A stretch of 64,000 nucleotides of DNA from the NCBI GenBank assembly GCA_018398805.1, contig JAGFBZ010000258.1, forward strand, positions 3,832,501 to 3,896,500, in the 5' to 3' direction. Source of the stretch: Hirundichthys speculiger. Its lineage: Eukaryota > Chordata > Actinopteri > Beloniformes > Exocoetidae. Below the pieces are notes generated by a model. That model was not told where the DNA came from. It worked only from the letters and a program-made list of their open reading frames with translations, and did not search any database. Position numbers and translations under genes: made by a program. Positions within the stretch are counted from its first letter, which is position 1, and every line of letters starts with the position of its first letter. Shown here one piece after another: positions 46,915-58,750 of the stretch.

Positions 46915-47040
46915 AGCGGAATTGGATAAAGCCGAACAAACGTGTTTTCCATGTAAACTCGAAAGAAAATAGTTTAATTCTGAATTATTTAATTCGGAAT
47001 AATTAATTCAGAATTAAAAAACATCATGTAACCGTAGCCA
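46915..47040. repeat. MITE end with AATTC palindromes
   Basis: TTAATTCTGAATTATTTAAT, TCGGAATAATTAATTCAGAA and an outer CATGTAACCGTAGCC recall PIF-type MITEs whose ends read GGCTACGTTTACATG. Only one end is seen, so assignment is tentative. Confidence 0.4.
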
Positions 47041-47264
47041 TGGTGTCATTATGCCTCATAAGGTTGCAATACAGCTGAACAGTAAAGTCTCCCTGAGTAC
47101 TGCAAACATGGTGCTATTTTTTCCACTAGGTGGCAGTAATGTGTTGTATTGGGGATCTTTGCAGACATGAGCACTTCCGGTAAAGAAAGCAACAAGCCAA
47201 AACAAATTAGACAGATCATTAATTTAACATAACTGTGCGAGTACAAATGCAATGTCTTCAGACT

Positions 47265-47439
47265 CAGGGGCGCTGCTAGGGATTTTGGGCCCCATGAAAA
47301 GAATCTTTACCGGGCCCCCCAACACAGCGGCGAAATTTGTTGATGCTATTTTTGATCATCATTAGGGGCCTCTCTGAGCCCCCCTCAATCATGGGCCCCT
47401 ATAATCCGTATCCTTTACCCCCCCTTTTCGGCGCCCCAG
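47265..47439. mobile_element. short hAT MITE, 175 bp, perfect target duplication
   Basis: Ends CAGGGGCGC and GCGCCCCAG form a 9-bp inverted repeat with one mismatch. The 8-mer TTCAGACT is duplicated exactly on both sides (47,257-47,264 and 47,440-47,447), as hAT transposases produce. The interior is rich in GGGCCCC and has no coding capacity, so it depends on a transposase elsewhere. Confidence 0.85.
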
Positions 47440-47653
47440 TTCAGACTATATAGCATTTAATTTAACTGATTAAAAAAAGACGACTTACCCATATATTCAG
47501 ATTTGTTTTCCTTCTCCTCTGTTACCCATTTTCTGTACTGCGTACCTGAAGGCTTTTCATTTAGAAAACAGGTACCAGACTTCTGACATCCGTCAGTCAG
47601 CTTGTGGCTCTCTCACTCGTTTTAGGAAAACATCTCCAATTTTCAACTCAGAG

Positions 47654-47655
<2 letters not shown>

Positions 47656-47685
<30 letters not shown>
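47656..47685. repeat. poly-A run
   Basis: About 30 consecutive A residues with no recognisable retrotransposon body upstream. Confidence 0.9.
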
Positions 47686-47689
<4 letters not shown>

Positions 47690-49204
47690 CTTTGTCTTGA
47701 TCTTTTCACAGATAGCTGGACACGTTTAAGACATCCTCTGGACCTAAATGTCACCACTAACAACTGTAATTTCTTCCATTCTGAACCATTTGTATCCATC
47801 GTCAGTCAACTCTCCCGTTTCAGTGTGGTCTCACAAATATGCTGTTGGTAGAAATGTCACATTACTGACAGGTCTCCATGAGGGCCGTTTTAGAGGGCTA
47901 ATGCCTTCACATGAAAATCAGTTGAAAAGCACTTGTAGGATGTGAATGTGAACTGTAAAAATCAGATCTTTACCACCTCAGAACGTTTAGAAAACTGCAT
48001 GGAATTGGACAATGTGGCTTTTAGTGGCACCAACAGTCAGTATTTAGTGTGAGCTCTCTCAGAACCAAGCACAGATTCAATCCTTGTTCAGAACACTGGC
48101 CCATACAGAAATTTCCAAATGACATTAAATTGGATTCCATTCTATTTAGGCTCAAGAGAGCCAGGTTCCTGTATTTTGTCTTTATTTCGAAAAACACTGG
48201 AAAATAAATTTGGATGTCATTAAAGCTTTGATAAAAAGAACAAGACTAAAGGTGCCTGAACACAGTTCTGTATCAAGTGGTTCTCTTTTCATTGTTAGAA
48301 AAGTCAAATATAAGTTAGCAAGGATGTGATTTTAATTTATTTTTTTGCACAGCACGCTGCCTACACCTGCATTACTTTTTTTCATGCCTCATTTGTTTTC
48401 AATTTTTGCTCATTCCTGTCATATAACCCTCTCTGCATCTCGCTATCTCCCCGTCGCTCAGAGAGCACAGTGTTGCAGATAAAGACTTGGAGATTGGAAT
48501 TACAAACACAGAAAAGAGAGGAGCTGTATCTTGCCATGTTCATGCACGTTTTTATGCCACGCAGCATCACTGAACATAGCCCAGCATTTGATCTCAAATA
48601 GATTTCAACAAATACACTTTTTTCTGTCAGTGCAAGGAAGTCTGATCTGACTTCTGATCTGACTACCAAGATTCAAATTATTATTGAGATCTTTTGGTCA
48701 TTGCCATGACCATTTGAATTAGATATCCACAAGAAAGATTTGATTTAAAAAAATGTTTTTTAAACTATGACGTCATCTAACCATTCTGACTGTTATCTCA
48801 TTATATTTACTGAAGCACTGTGTGCTTGCATGCTACACATCTCCATATTGTTGAGATGCCTGTGGGGATTTTCAGTCATGATGTCAGTGGATATCTGTAG
48901 CATTTGATTAGAAACTGGTAATTAAAAAGTGCACTCCATAAGTATGGATAGTTTTTGCTCTGAAAGTAGAAAAAAATGTGTTTCTAAAACAAAAAAAAAA
49001 ACATCTTAAGCCCAAGTTGGAAATGTCTTTCAACAAAAAGCCTCTCCTCTTTATGACACAGTTTGTCTCTCGACTTGTAGGCTACTTCTGCAGCTCCTTT
49101 GTCCTGGAGGTTTGTCAGGTTTTGCTGCAACAGGACATATCGAGGTGTTTTCAGAGTGCTGCATCCGAACTGAACATTTTCTAACTTTCAGAGCTGTTGC
49201 TGAT
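47686..49204. other. non-coding stretch, no supported gene
   Basis: Nothing recognisable beyond short frames without domains. Confidence 0.55.
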
Positions 49205-49425
49205 GTAGAAGAAAAGGTGCAGTTCATCATGTGACCACTAGGGTCTGGGTATCTGGGCTAACTGGTGGGCAGCCTCTGGGTCATTGGCCACTCGCCCTGG
49301 CAGCAGCTGGAACAGCTGGTTCTTCCAGTCTCAGTCTCGTTGAGTGTTCCAGTGTTGCTTCCTGCTGGCCTCGCTTGAGCTCTGGCAGTTTTCGGATGTC
49401 GTTTTGGTAGCGACATCTGAAATTA
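49205..49425 (+). repeat. families B and A joined, partial copy
   Basis: AGGTGCAGTTCATCATGTGA and CCACTAGGGTCTGG (family B) pass directly into AACTGGTGGGCAGCCTCTGG and GCCCTGGCAGCAGCTGGAAC, which correspond to the distal part of family A copy 2. The junction suggests the two families are parts of one longer element. Confidence 0.5.
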
Positions 49426-51029
49426 TGGGTGGACAGATTCAATCAGAATGAATGTACGGTAACATTAATTAGCATCACGGATTAGTAAAAATAGGTAATG
49501 TAGGCATGTTCCAGGTGGCCTCCAAGCTTGTATACTCATCTCCTGCCAATACAGCTCTGACTTGAGGTACAGAGAAAATGACTTCAAAATGATTCTTCAG
49601 AAAGGCAATAGGTGACATCAGGGACCTTTATCCAATTAATTTCTATACAGTTTATGGATGGTATCATCCTATTTGAAAGACCCTTGAATCATGACTGTTC
49701 TCTGCCAGTCAATTTCTAGAATGCCTTAAAAGGCTGTTTGAAGACTTACTGGCACATATTGGAAAAATATACCTTCATTCAAATATAATATACACAGGTT
49801 TGCTTAAATAGAGGCAGGAACAATCCTTCCAGTCTAAATTACTCTTCTCCCTCCCGTCCATACCTAAACCTATGATCTTGCATTTTCATAAGGAATATTA
49901 ATGTCCTAAGGTGAATTATTTTCTTCACCTGGTGGACTCTGAACTGTTTCAGAGACAGTAACAAAAGAAAGAGAAGCACTTAATTCATGAGACACAATCA
50001 CATACACATGCACCAACACACAGGGCTCAGTCTGAATGGAAATATTAATTCCTCCATATAACTCTCAGTGCTCTGGAGCCGCAGGGACATGACTGACCTT
50101 TGCACACACGAATACAGTCAGACAGATGCTCGCACACCTTACACACACACATACACACACACACACACACACACAAATGCTTAATGCCTGTAGCTCTGGG
50201 CACGCTCTGACTCATCTCCCATCGGAGATCCAGGAGAGCCATTCACTACAGAGGGAGCACTACAGAGAGGACAAGAGAGAGATGGAAAGAAAGAAGTGCT
50301 CTTGATTAGGTAGAGATGAGGAGAGGGAGACAAGAAAAAAAAGTGAAAGTACGTGAAAGAATATAACAATGCGCAGAGATGGAGGGAACGTGGGAGAAAG
50401 CATTTGACGGAAAAACATCAGATGCATCAACAGACGGGGGAATAGGACTGACGGCAAGAGCTGTTATAAAGGTGAATGGCTCCCTTGCTGAAAAATGATC
50501 AGATGAGAATACTGATGAGGCCGTGATGGCAGCAGGATCCTAAACACACAGGATGCAAACACATTACCACACACACAAACACATGTGGAAGATACATGGA
50601 TGTGCACTGCATGGAAGTTGCATCAGTAAAAGCAGTGCTATATATCAAAGCTTGTAACACCCTAACACATCAATAAATCTCATATAATTTAATGTTTACA
50701 CATAATTAACATATCATATCATATATATCAATATTATCAGCTGCATTTTTGACTCCTCCGTTGATTTCTCTTATGTTTATATTGTAGTTCTTTATGACAT
50801 TGTACTCTGGAATCACATCTTACATGTACATGCAGTACTGCTGAAGTCTCAGGCAGGTGTGAGGAAATTCTGTAATATAAGAATGCTTTCAATAATATAA
50901 AATTTGATGGTTAATTTTTATCAGTTTATAGAATGCAAAGAGAGCCAACAGATGAAAAGTCTTTCAATCTCATGGTGTCACTACCCTTCAAAGCAGCATC
51001 GGTTTTTCCTGGTACACCTGTACAAGTCA
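49426..51029. other. non-coding stretch with CA microsatellites
   Basis: A CA repeat lies at 50,140-50,175 and a shorter one near 50,568. A TTTCTATACAGTTTATGG motif at 49,640-49,659 resembles the far end of family B. No gene recognised. Confidence 0.55.
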
Positions 51030-52075
51030 CAGATTTTGTTGGATCATAGTCAGGTGTGCAGTGAACCAATTATACCCAAGAGCTACTAATCACCACTGAG
51101 CCATGAACTGAAACAAAAACGGCTGTCAAAGAGGTTTAAGACTGGTGAGAGGCAGCTGAACTCTGGTACCAATGTGAAGGTGTAGAAGATGGTTTCATGT
51201 CACAGGTAAAAGGCCATAGCAAGACTGAGCACAGCAACAACAGGTTCTCAAGGTAGTTGCACTGGCTCAGCAAGGCCTCTCCCAGGCAAACATTTCAAAG
51301 CTGATGGGGTGTCAAGGTGTGCTGCTCAAGCTCTTTTGAAGAAGCACCTCGGCTGAGGGAATTTAGTGGAGCACATGAAAGACATGCCATGTTGGTTCCC
51401 TCCCTTCAAAACTGGAAGCCTATCCAGCAGTGCCATCAAACCCAGAGCAGAAACCAGTGAGATCCAGGTACACCCATAAATTATCTGGAAAAGCGGGGCT
51501 AGAAGTGGTTTTCATGGGAAAACTGCAGCCAGATAGCCATACCTCTGATGTGGGAACAAGGCCAAGCAATTCAACTGTGTACGTGCTCTGGATTGATGAA
51601 TCAAAATTTGAACCGTCAGCAGAAGGTAGTCTGTTTGGCGAGGGCTGGAGAGGGGCGTAATGACTCTCTGCAGGCAACAGTGAGACATGGTGGAAGTTCC
51701 TTGCAAGTTTGTGGCTGCATTCTGCAAAGAGGAGTCAGCATTTTGGTCCGAATTAATGTTGTTGAGAAATATAGGCAGGTAATTCTCAATCATACAATAC
51801 CATTAGGAAGCATCCACTTAGATCCAAATCTATTCTGCAGCAGGATAATGACTTCAGATATATAGCCAATATCATTAGGAGCTATCTTCAGTATAAAAAA
51901 AAAGATAAGGAGCCTGGAAGTGATGGGCCCCAAGGAGCCCTGATGTCACTTTTATCAAGTCTGTCTGGGATTATTCTGTAGCCAAGACCTGCGGCCAATT
52001 CACCAAGATATTAGCAACAACCTTCCTGTTGAGTTTCTTCAAAACTGTGCAAAGGTACACAGAAAAACATGAATG
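51030..52075 (+). pseudogene. Tc1-like transposase, heavily decayed
   Basis: Three catalytic-core landmarks are in the right order but in different frames: VLWIDESKFE at 51,583-51,612 (first Asp), LQQDND at about 51,835-51,852 (second Asp) and WAPRSPDVTFIKSVWD from 51,924. In the last, the third acidic residue expected after PI is Lys, so the site is destroyed. Upstream, ALLKKHLG and nearby strings fit the second helix-turn-helix region only loosely. The downstream tail reads QFTKILATTFLLSFFKTV. Multiple frameshifts and stops show age. The terminal repeats were not identified. Confidence 0.7.
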
Positions 52076-52129
52076 CTGTTTTGAAGGCAAATGGCTGTCA
52101 CAACAATTATTGATTCAATTAGAGTGTTC

Positions 52130-52200
52130 TACATTTATCCATTTTCTTTATCCACTCCAGTCCTGTTTGGGTTCCAGACAGGGCTCAGACCGGATTGGTT
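52130..52200 (-). repeat. degenerate SINE 3' tail, reverse
   Basis: TATCCATTTTCTTTATCCAC and CCTGTTTGGGTTCCAGACAG resemble the reversed 3' portion of the SINE at 5.06 kb, with many substitutions. Confidence 0.3.
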
Positions 52201-53239
52201 GCAGACAACAGTAACGACTAAAACTGATTTTTAGATATATTATACATTCTAACCTGAAAAGAAATTAGCTGAATTAGGTTCTTTTCCTCATACTCTTTCT
52301 TTTTCCTTTTTGATTTCTCGCCATACAATTCTCTCACAAACTCAAAGCACTTTCAAACAGGAGTAAGTCACAGGAGTAAGTCGTCTATCTTGCACAAAAG
52401 GCAGGAAAATGGGGACATAAAAGTTAAGAAATAGAAGAGGGTACTTTTGGGTGAAAAAAATAGTGGTTTAAGGTCATACTGAGGTGGGAAGCTGTCCTCT
52501 CAAATGCACTTTTCATTTGTCAGAGTATCAGTAAGACCTACACGCTGGGAAGCGGATATACAGGCAACACTGAGCGACTAAAGCACACCGGTCACCCATT
52601 TCAGGCATCATTACACTGCAAAATGTCTCAAATTTGTATCAGACACAATTTTCCACGCTACAGCTAGAATAACAAGCCAAGTGGAAAAAAACAAAACTTG
52701 TGCATTTAGTCCCAAGATGGTCTGCATTAGAGAGGAAGGCCATTCGAGGACAGTAAGAAGGTGTCATTTCTCAACTTAGCTCAGATTATATCAAGTTTCC
52801 TCATGACTTTGATTAAACTCAAGTTAATGAGCTTCTCGTGAGATGGTGACATTGTTGGAATCAAGAGCAGAATGTTTACAAGAACCAGATATGTGATGTA
52901 TTCAAAGCTTCTCTCTTTTTACATACATACAATCTCAAAACAATACAATACAATACAAAAATCTAGGAGAATCACTGGGTGATTCGAGGACAGCTGTCTA
53001 TTCATAACACCCTCCCAAGTGCCCAGTTTCACTGGATCCTGTCAGAGGCAGGCCCAGCTAAAACTGTCCCCGAAAATCCACCTGCACCGGAGCTGTGACA
53101 ACAGAACACAGCGCCGTTTCTGGTCTGGGGCGAGATGCATATACTCTTCACTCAAAGGCAGAGGGAATGCAGCCATGCATTAATTTTATGCACGCATGCA
53201 AGCCTGATGTCCTCTCCCACTTTATTCCATGAATAAACT
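52201..53239. other. non-coding stretch, no supported gene
   Basis: No gene or element recognised. A CAATACAATACAATACAA run lies near 52,938. Confidence 0.55.
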
Positions 53240-53310
53240 TCAGTTTTGGCAGCTTCCTGTTTGGGATCGCCACTGCAGACTCATCCGCATGAGAAGTTTG
53301 GCACACATAT
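53240..53310 (+). repeat. dispersed repeat family C, left part
   Basis: TTTGGGATCGCCACTGCAGA, CTCATCCGCATGAGAAGTTT and GGCACAC follow the family C order. The copy is cut off where the next SINE starts. Confidence 0.5.
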
Positions 53311-53321
53311 GGACATATATA

Positions 53322-53540
53322 TTGGTGGTTAGTACTGTCGCCTCACAGCAAGTAGGTTCTTGGGTCAAATCATGGCAGGGGGCCTTTCTGTGTGCTTTCA
53401 CATGCTTGCGTGGGTTTTCTCTGCCTACTCCAGCTTCCTCCCACAGTCCAAAAACACGTATGGCAAGCCCAATTTGTGAGTCTAAATTGCTGGCAGGATT
53501 GACTGTGAGTGTGTGTGGTTGTTTGTCTATATGAGGCCCT
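53322..53540 (+). mobile_element. tRNA-headed SINE-like element, 3'-truncated
   Basis: This copy has the clearest head: an A-box-like TGGTTAGTACTG at about 53,326 and a B-box-like GGGTCAAATC at 53,362. The shared body follows (GGTTTTCTCTGCCTACTCCA, CCTCCCACAGTCCAAAAACA, TGACTGTGAGTGTGTGTGGT). It ends before the ATGG tail. Homologous to 5,055-5,390. Confidence 0.7.
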
Positions 53541-53544
53541 TGTA

Positions 53545-53612
53545 GGTCAGGTCTCCCTTGTACAAGAGGTCTTTGATCTCAGTGGGACTAACCTGGTGAA
53601 ATAAAGTTAAAG
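53545..53612 (+). repeat. retrotransposon-type 3' end with GAAATAAAG
   Basis: GATCTCAGTGGGACTAACCT followed by GGTGAAATAAAGTTAAAG matches the end of a common fish repeat, usually with GGTTAAATAAAGG. Confidence 0.45.
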
Positions 53613-54246
53613 TGATGCTGTGACTAGCCCAGAGGGGATTCCTCTGAGACTGCAAGGGAAGCTGAGCTTCCCCTGTCTCCCTGCCTTATAAAAATGTCAA
53701 AAAAATAAATAATCTAATATGTGCAGTTGTGTTAACATTTCATTCACTATAAATGTGTTAGAACACGTTAAACATGAAGACAAGCTACTTCTTCATAAGT
53801 AAAGTAGTCAACTTGTCAGTTCATTCCCATACCGCTTTCTGGTCAATGCATTTCCCCGTAGAAGCTGAGAGTCTCTGGGACTGCATGGAGCATTATTTTC
53901 ATTGCTGCGAAACTTGACGGGCAATGGCTTAAATGCCAATGTTATCCCGCCCCCCGGACACTCGACGTCCCTGGGAGTGAATAGAGCTGTGGGTTGGCCT
54001 CGACTGGCCCGGACGCTAGTCAGTCCGCATGGTGATTGGAGGAAAAGCAGAATGCAGTTTTGACTGACAGGTTTCTGAGATATATACCGTCACGTCTCAT
54101 GCATGATTTCAGTCCATCACGGATTTTGCATGCAAAGTCGAATTACAAGCAGCAACCATTTGTTGGCATTTCTACAGCGAAATACTTCATTTCTTACACT
54201 GTAAATAAATTACACTCACTCTAGGGAAGGGAAGGGCAGAACTTAT
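53613..54246. other. probable repeat of unknown class around a hAT insertion
   Basis: GGGAAGCTGAGCTTCCCCTG at 53,650-53,669 and GAGCTTCCCCTGTTTGAAAG at 54,921-54,940 share a core on either side of the hAT element, so an older element may have been interrupted. The sequence between has CpG-rich parts (CGCCCCCCGGACACTCGACG) but no coding domain. Confidence 0.35.
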
Positions 54247-54254
54247 ATAAAAAT

Positions 54255-54879
54255 TACGGCTGGGCAAAATAACGTGTTATTATCGCATTAACTCATTAAT
54301 TTTTTAACGCCGACAATTATTTTATCATGCATTAATGCATGTTGCTCATTTGCTTTTGTCTTGAAAACCCTGTTGCTGGCTTCTGTGGAAGCGGAAGAGA
54401 ATTGGAAGAAAAACATGCTAAAACAGTAAAGTAAAGTTACAGAACTTTCACATTGACATTTTAAAGTTCTCCCAGATGGTGGATTCGACAGGAACAAGTT
54501 TATTTGTAACCACTGCCAAGCTGAACTCCCCGTTAAAAGTTTCAGCTGTTACCTCAGAAATTGCCTGTTGTAATGTTATTATAATGGCTCAGGATTTTGT
54601 TGGTAGACTTTTATTTTTTTCATAAAAACAGGATGACATTAATGCCCTGGAAGTGGCAATAAACTTTATTTTATTTTACATTTTTAAGATGAGATTTACA
54701 ATAAATATGTGTTACTGACAAGTGCTGATGTTAAAAGTGTTTGAATAACAAAGGTTATGGCACTTTACACTACTTTTGAATTCATTATTTGAATTTGCGT
54801 ATAGAATGTGATTAATCGTTATTAATCAGGGAAATCGTGATTAATCGCGATTAAAAATTTTAATCGTTGACCTGCCCTA
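54255..54879 (+). mobile_element. non-autonomous hAT element, 625 bp, with BED-finger fossil
   Basis: The ends are TACGGCTGGGCAAAATAACG and, reversed, TAGGGCAGGTCAACGATTAA, an imperfect inverted repeat. The flanking 8-mers ATAAAAAT (54,247-54,254) and ATATAAAT (54,880-54,887) match at 7 of 8 positions, supporting an 8-bp hAT duplication. Subterminal TTAATCG/CGATTAA motifs are dense. The interior keeps a short piece of the transposase N-terminus. Confidence 0.75.
54472..54573 (+). pseudogene. hAT transposase BED zinc-finger fragment
   Basis: The 33-residue frame PDGGFDRNKFICNHCQAELP then VKSFSCYLRNCLL has the aromatic, CxxC and basic spacing of the BED finger that begins hAT/ZBED transposases. 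The distal His pair is not preserved and the frame ends at TAA (54,571). No dimerisation or catalytic domain follows. Confidence 0.55.
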
Positions 54880-54887
54880 ATATAAAT

Positions 54888-57800
54888 AAACTGACACGTT
54901 TTTATGACGTACTCCTACTATGAGCTTCCCCTGTTTGAAAGACCAGAAATCTCCTCTGGACATAGGTCATAGGTGTGAACCCTTCATCGTAAGCCTAAGT
55001 TGTGTTGACACAGACTGCAAGAAATGTGATTGGTCCGTTTGGTAGATGTGTTCTTATTTCCTGCTACTTCTTTACTGTCTTCAAGTGGTAGATATAGTTT
55101 ACTGCACTGTCTGTAAAAATGACGATGATGGTCAACACATACGTATGACATATTATGAAAAAAACGTTTTCAACAGTGTAACAGTTGAAATTACGTCAAC
55201 GCAAAGATTCTGAGACAAACATAAAAACCTACAACTTTTTTTCAGGGTTGCCTCAGTCTGAAGTCATTCTGCAAACCATTTGGACTTGCAGTAGTCTGTG
55301 ACAGACTTTTGTGACATCACAGACCCAGATCAGAGTAGAATTGTCCCACTTTGGCATCTTTATCTCCAAGCACAACAGGCTATGCTACATTTGCTGTCAG
55401 AAGTGGGGAGGACAAAGCAGTCACACAGATTTCAGGAGACTTCATGGCATGTTTAGTCAGCGAGCCCTGAAAGGAAAGGGAGGAAGGAACTAGGTCTCCA
55501 TGCGTTGTTGATGTTTTGTTTCAAATATCAACAGATAAAACATAATCCAGAAATCCCTTACCATACCTTTAACATTTGTCTTTACCCTCTAACACATCAA
55601 GTCTCTAAAGTTGCTCTGTTTTATCACAGATGCAAATATATTATTCTTTTTACTCCTAAAGAGCTAAAATATGAAACAAGACCTCTTCTCAGATCATTAT
55701 TCTTTCTGCAAGTTATCAGTTTCGTTTGAACATCCATTGGAAAGGTTGTGGTTGATGATTATGCGGCTGCTATTACATTGAAACTAAAGTATGTCAAGTA
55801 CAACACTGATGAACCATCTCAGAAGTTGCTGATGAATTATTTAGTTGCACTTGTATTATGCTTCCCATTTTCCAACACGAATGTTCCATCCATTAAACAC
55901 TCCCATCTAACAGAAACACAATATTTCATGTTGAATTTCCAATCAGTGTTATTGTGTCTTTAAAGGTTCCCCAGAATGAATATGTTAATCCTCAAGTTCT
56001 TCATCATTCTGGACAAGGAAGTCCCATTAAAGCCATTTTTTGTGTCACAAGTGCACCACTCTGAAAAACTTTAATAGAGGAAAATGCATTTTATACTTAA
56101 GCTGGATGGTTTCACACTGAGTTTATAGTCTCTGTCACTGTCACTTTGATGACATTATTCATAAACTCTGTCAGAGGCTGGATTGGTTTTAACAAATACA
56201 ACAGCGTGACAGCTCCACATTTTAGCCCTCTGAAGAGATAACACAGTGGAGTAGAAGTAGTACTGATTAGACAGAAATGGAGAGGCGACACATGTAGCTT
56301 TCATGCAGTCATGGAGAAAGGATCTCCACTATTGATCCTGGTTCCTGTTTCTTTCTGATTTTTATCACAGGTACTGAGTCATCCTCTCATGTACATTCAG
56401 CTTTTGTCTCTCTGTTTCTCCCAGCCAATCTCACTTTGCTGTATAAATCCCTCCCTCAACACCTCTCCGGAGCCACAGAGAAAATTGGAAACCTGTCCTT
56501 GCTCTTCTAAGATTAACTTTCAAGGTCAGGCACACGTTTAACTTAAGATGAAAACAGACTGAAATGGGCAGCCTGTTGCAATTAGTGGCCATTTTATTTT
56601 GAAATGTAAGAAAGCAAAAGTTTATCTATTTCATTTTGAAATTTAAGAAATTCTTGACATCATTTTTTGCTAAAGTAGAAGAAAATAGCTTAACTGGGTC
56701 ATTCTTTTCTTCTATTTTTGACATTTTGAAATGGTATACGAAGTGGGAGGAGACTGGAGACTACGAGAGAGGCACAAGTGAAAAAAGAGGGAAATGTGAC
56801 TAAAGGCAAGATGTCAAAAGCCACTTTTACACAGAGATCATATAAAGACTCTCAGACCACCGCCTTCTGCCTCCATGCTCCTGCTGTACATTCACCGTGG
56901 CTCAAGGGCGCAATATTCCTCATCAGTCTGAGCTTTCTTAAAGCAGTTTTGGCGTTCCCCAATCATAAGGCGGTTCTGTTTCTCTACTTTGCAGTCTTCA
57001 GTCAGCAACAAGCCCTTAATGTCTCTGATTGCTTACTGCTTTATTCGGTTTCCATTGAAAAAAATAAAATAAACAAATAAATGGCATTTGCACTGTTCCT
57101 GTGGGGTGCAAGAGTTAGAAGCTGACCCGGCTTCAGAAGGTGGAAGATGACAGAAAAAGCAGGTTGCTCAAGGTGACTAAAGATGGCAGCAGGATTCGCA
57201 GTCAAGCCAGACTCTTCCTATCTGACCACCGTAGTTGAAAACCAGGTGACATACTCTATATCTATATATATGAAGATATAGATGTAACTCTCTGCTATTT
57301 CTGAACACCACAGTCAGATGACCTAGTCAATTGCCATCTTTTTCTGTACATATGTCATAAACACATTTTTGTTAGTGGTGGAATGCCAATTAAAACTTTC
57401 TCAGACATCATCATAATTGGAAGCCCGTATGTGTACTGATGTAAAATTTGAAATTTCTCAAATAACACCACATAGCATCAGAGGAAGACGAGAACATCTG
57501 CCTTTTAAAGGGATATATATGTGGAAGTTTTTTTTTTTACTCACAGCTTTCTAGCCACATAATGGTTATTGTTCCCCGTTCCCCATCTGGCATCTACCCA
57601 AAAGAAGTCGTTTTAAGGGATTTAATATTTCATGTAAAATTTTGTAAATATGTAACCTTTACAGGCTGTGTATAAGCTCTCTGGTCTTATGTCAGTACCA
57701 GTGGAGCAGAGCAGAGTTTGTCACATTAGCATACAGGGCTCTCAAGTGTCACAGCAGCGCGAGACTCACAATTCACTCTTCTCTCACGCTCTGGTGCCAC

Positions 57801-58539
57801 ACACCCACTTTCTAATGCAGTGAAAAACCAATTCCCGACTGATAATGACTGACACAGACTTAAACAGCCAGTGCTGCTAGCTTGACGGCATTAGCTACTT
57901 TTTCAGACCCCCTCAGTAATGTTTTTCTTTTGTTAATTTTTTTTTTTTATTTTATTTTCTTCTTAAAACAGTGACTGACAACCAATCTAACATCTTGTAG
58001 AGCAGACAGCCCTAGTTTGGCTACTGCAAGGTAAAAATGTGAATCTTGTTTGTCTGCCTGCACTCTCTCTTCTGGAGATTTTCCCAACAGGTATTGGGAG
58101 TTGTGAAAACCTTTGCTCATTTCAAGTGTTTGGACTTTGTCAACAGCAATTTTCAAAACCACAAACTACACTAATAGTGTGTGCTGATTTTGCCAAGACA
58201 AAGTATGCTGTATGTGAAGAATACCGTCATGGTTCCAGTGCACAACTGACAAGTTTATCTGGTCTACTATTTCCCATAATGCAGTGGGTCACTCCAGCAG
58301 AACCTGGTCGCAGCAGCTCTGGTTATGCCACACCATAGTTACTTGATGCTCTGTTAAATGGGCACTACACAGTATGGAGTTTCAAATATTGCCAGTCTTT
58401 TAATGCATTTTTAATTAGGGCTACCAAATATAATGCCGAAAGTGAGATTATATTAGCCACGCATTTTCACTTCACAAAAACTCTCTCTTATGAAATGGGT
58501 GCAGTATCCGTTCCATTGACAGCCATTTCCAGCCATTGG
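54888..58539. other. 3.6 kb without a supported gene
   Basis: Frames of 60-100 codons at 55,311, 55,505, 55,748, 56,778 and 58,039 lack domains and conserved context. No transposon recognised. A TATATCTATATATATG stretch lies near 57,258. Confidence 0.5.
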
Positions 58540-58750
58540 GTTGGCTGTAGCTCAGTTGGTCCAGTCGCTGTTAGGTTGGCAGTTCGATCCCGGCTCCAAC
58601 TGTCCACATGTCAAAGAGTCCCTGGGCAAGACACGGAACTTGCCCCCAGTGGGCCTCGCAGGGCCTTGCATAGCAGCAGCCACTCACTGGTGTATGAATG
58701 AATGAATGAACGAATGAATGAATGAATGTATGGGTGAATGAGAGGCCACT
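58540..58750 (+). mobile_element. tRNA-derived SINE with GAAT tail
   Basis: TTGGCTGTAGCTCAGTTGGT contains a canonical A box (TAGCTCAGTTGG, 58,548-58,559). GGCAGTTCGATCCC at about 58,578 is a B box at the normal tRNA distance. A TGGGCAAGACACGGAACTTG block and a GAATGAATGAATGAACGAAT tail follow. This is a different SINE from the one at 5.06 kb. The fold no longer forms a full tRNA, so it is not called as a tRNA gene. Confidence 0.75.

Noticed and set aside
58540..58620. Possible tRNA gene (good A and B boxes)
   Set aside because: No complementary acceptor stem, and it continues into a SINE body and GAAT tail.
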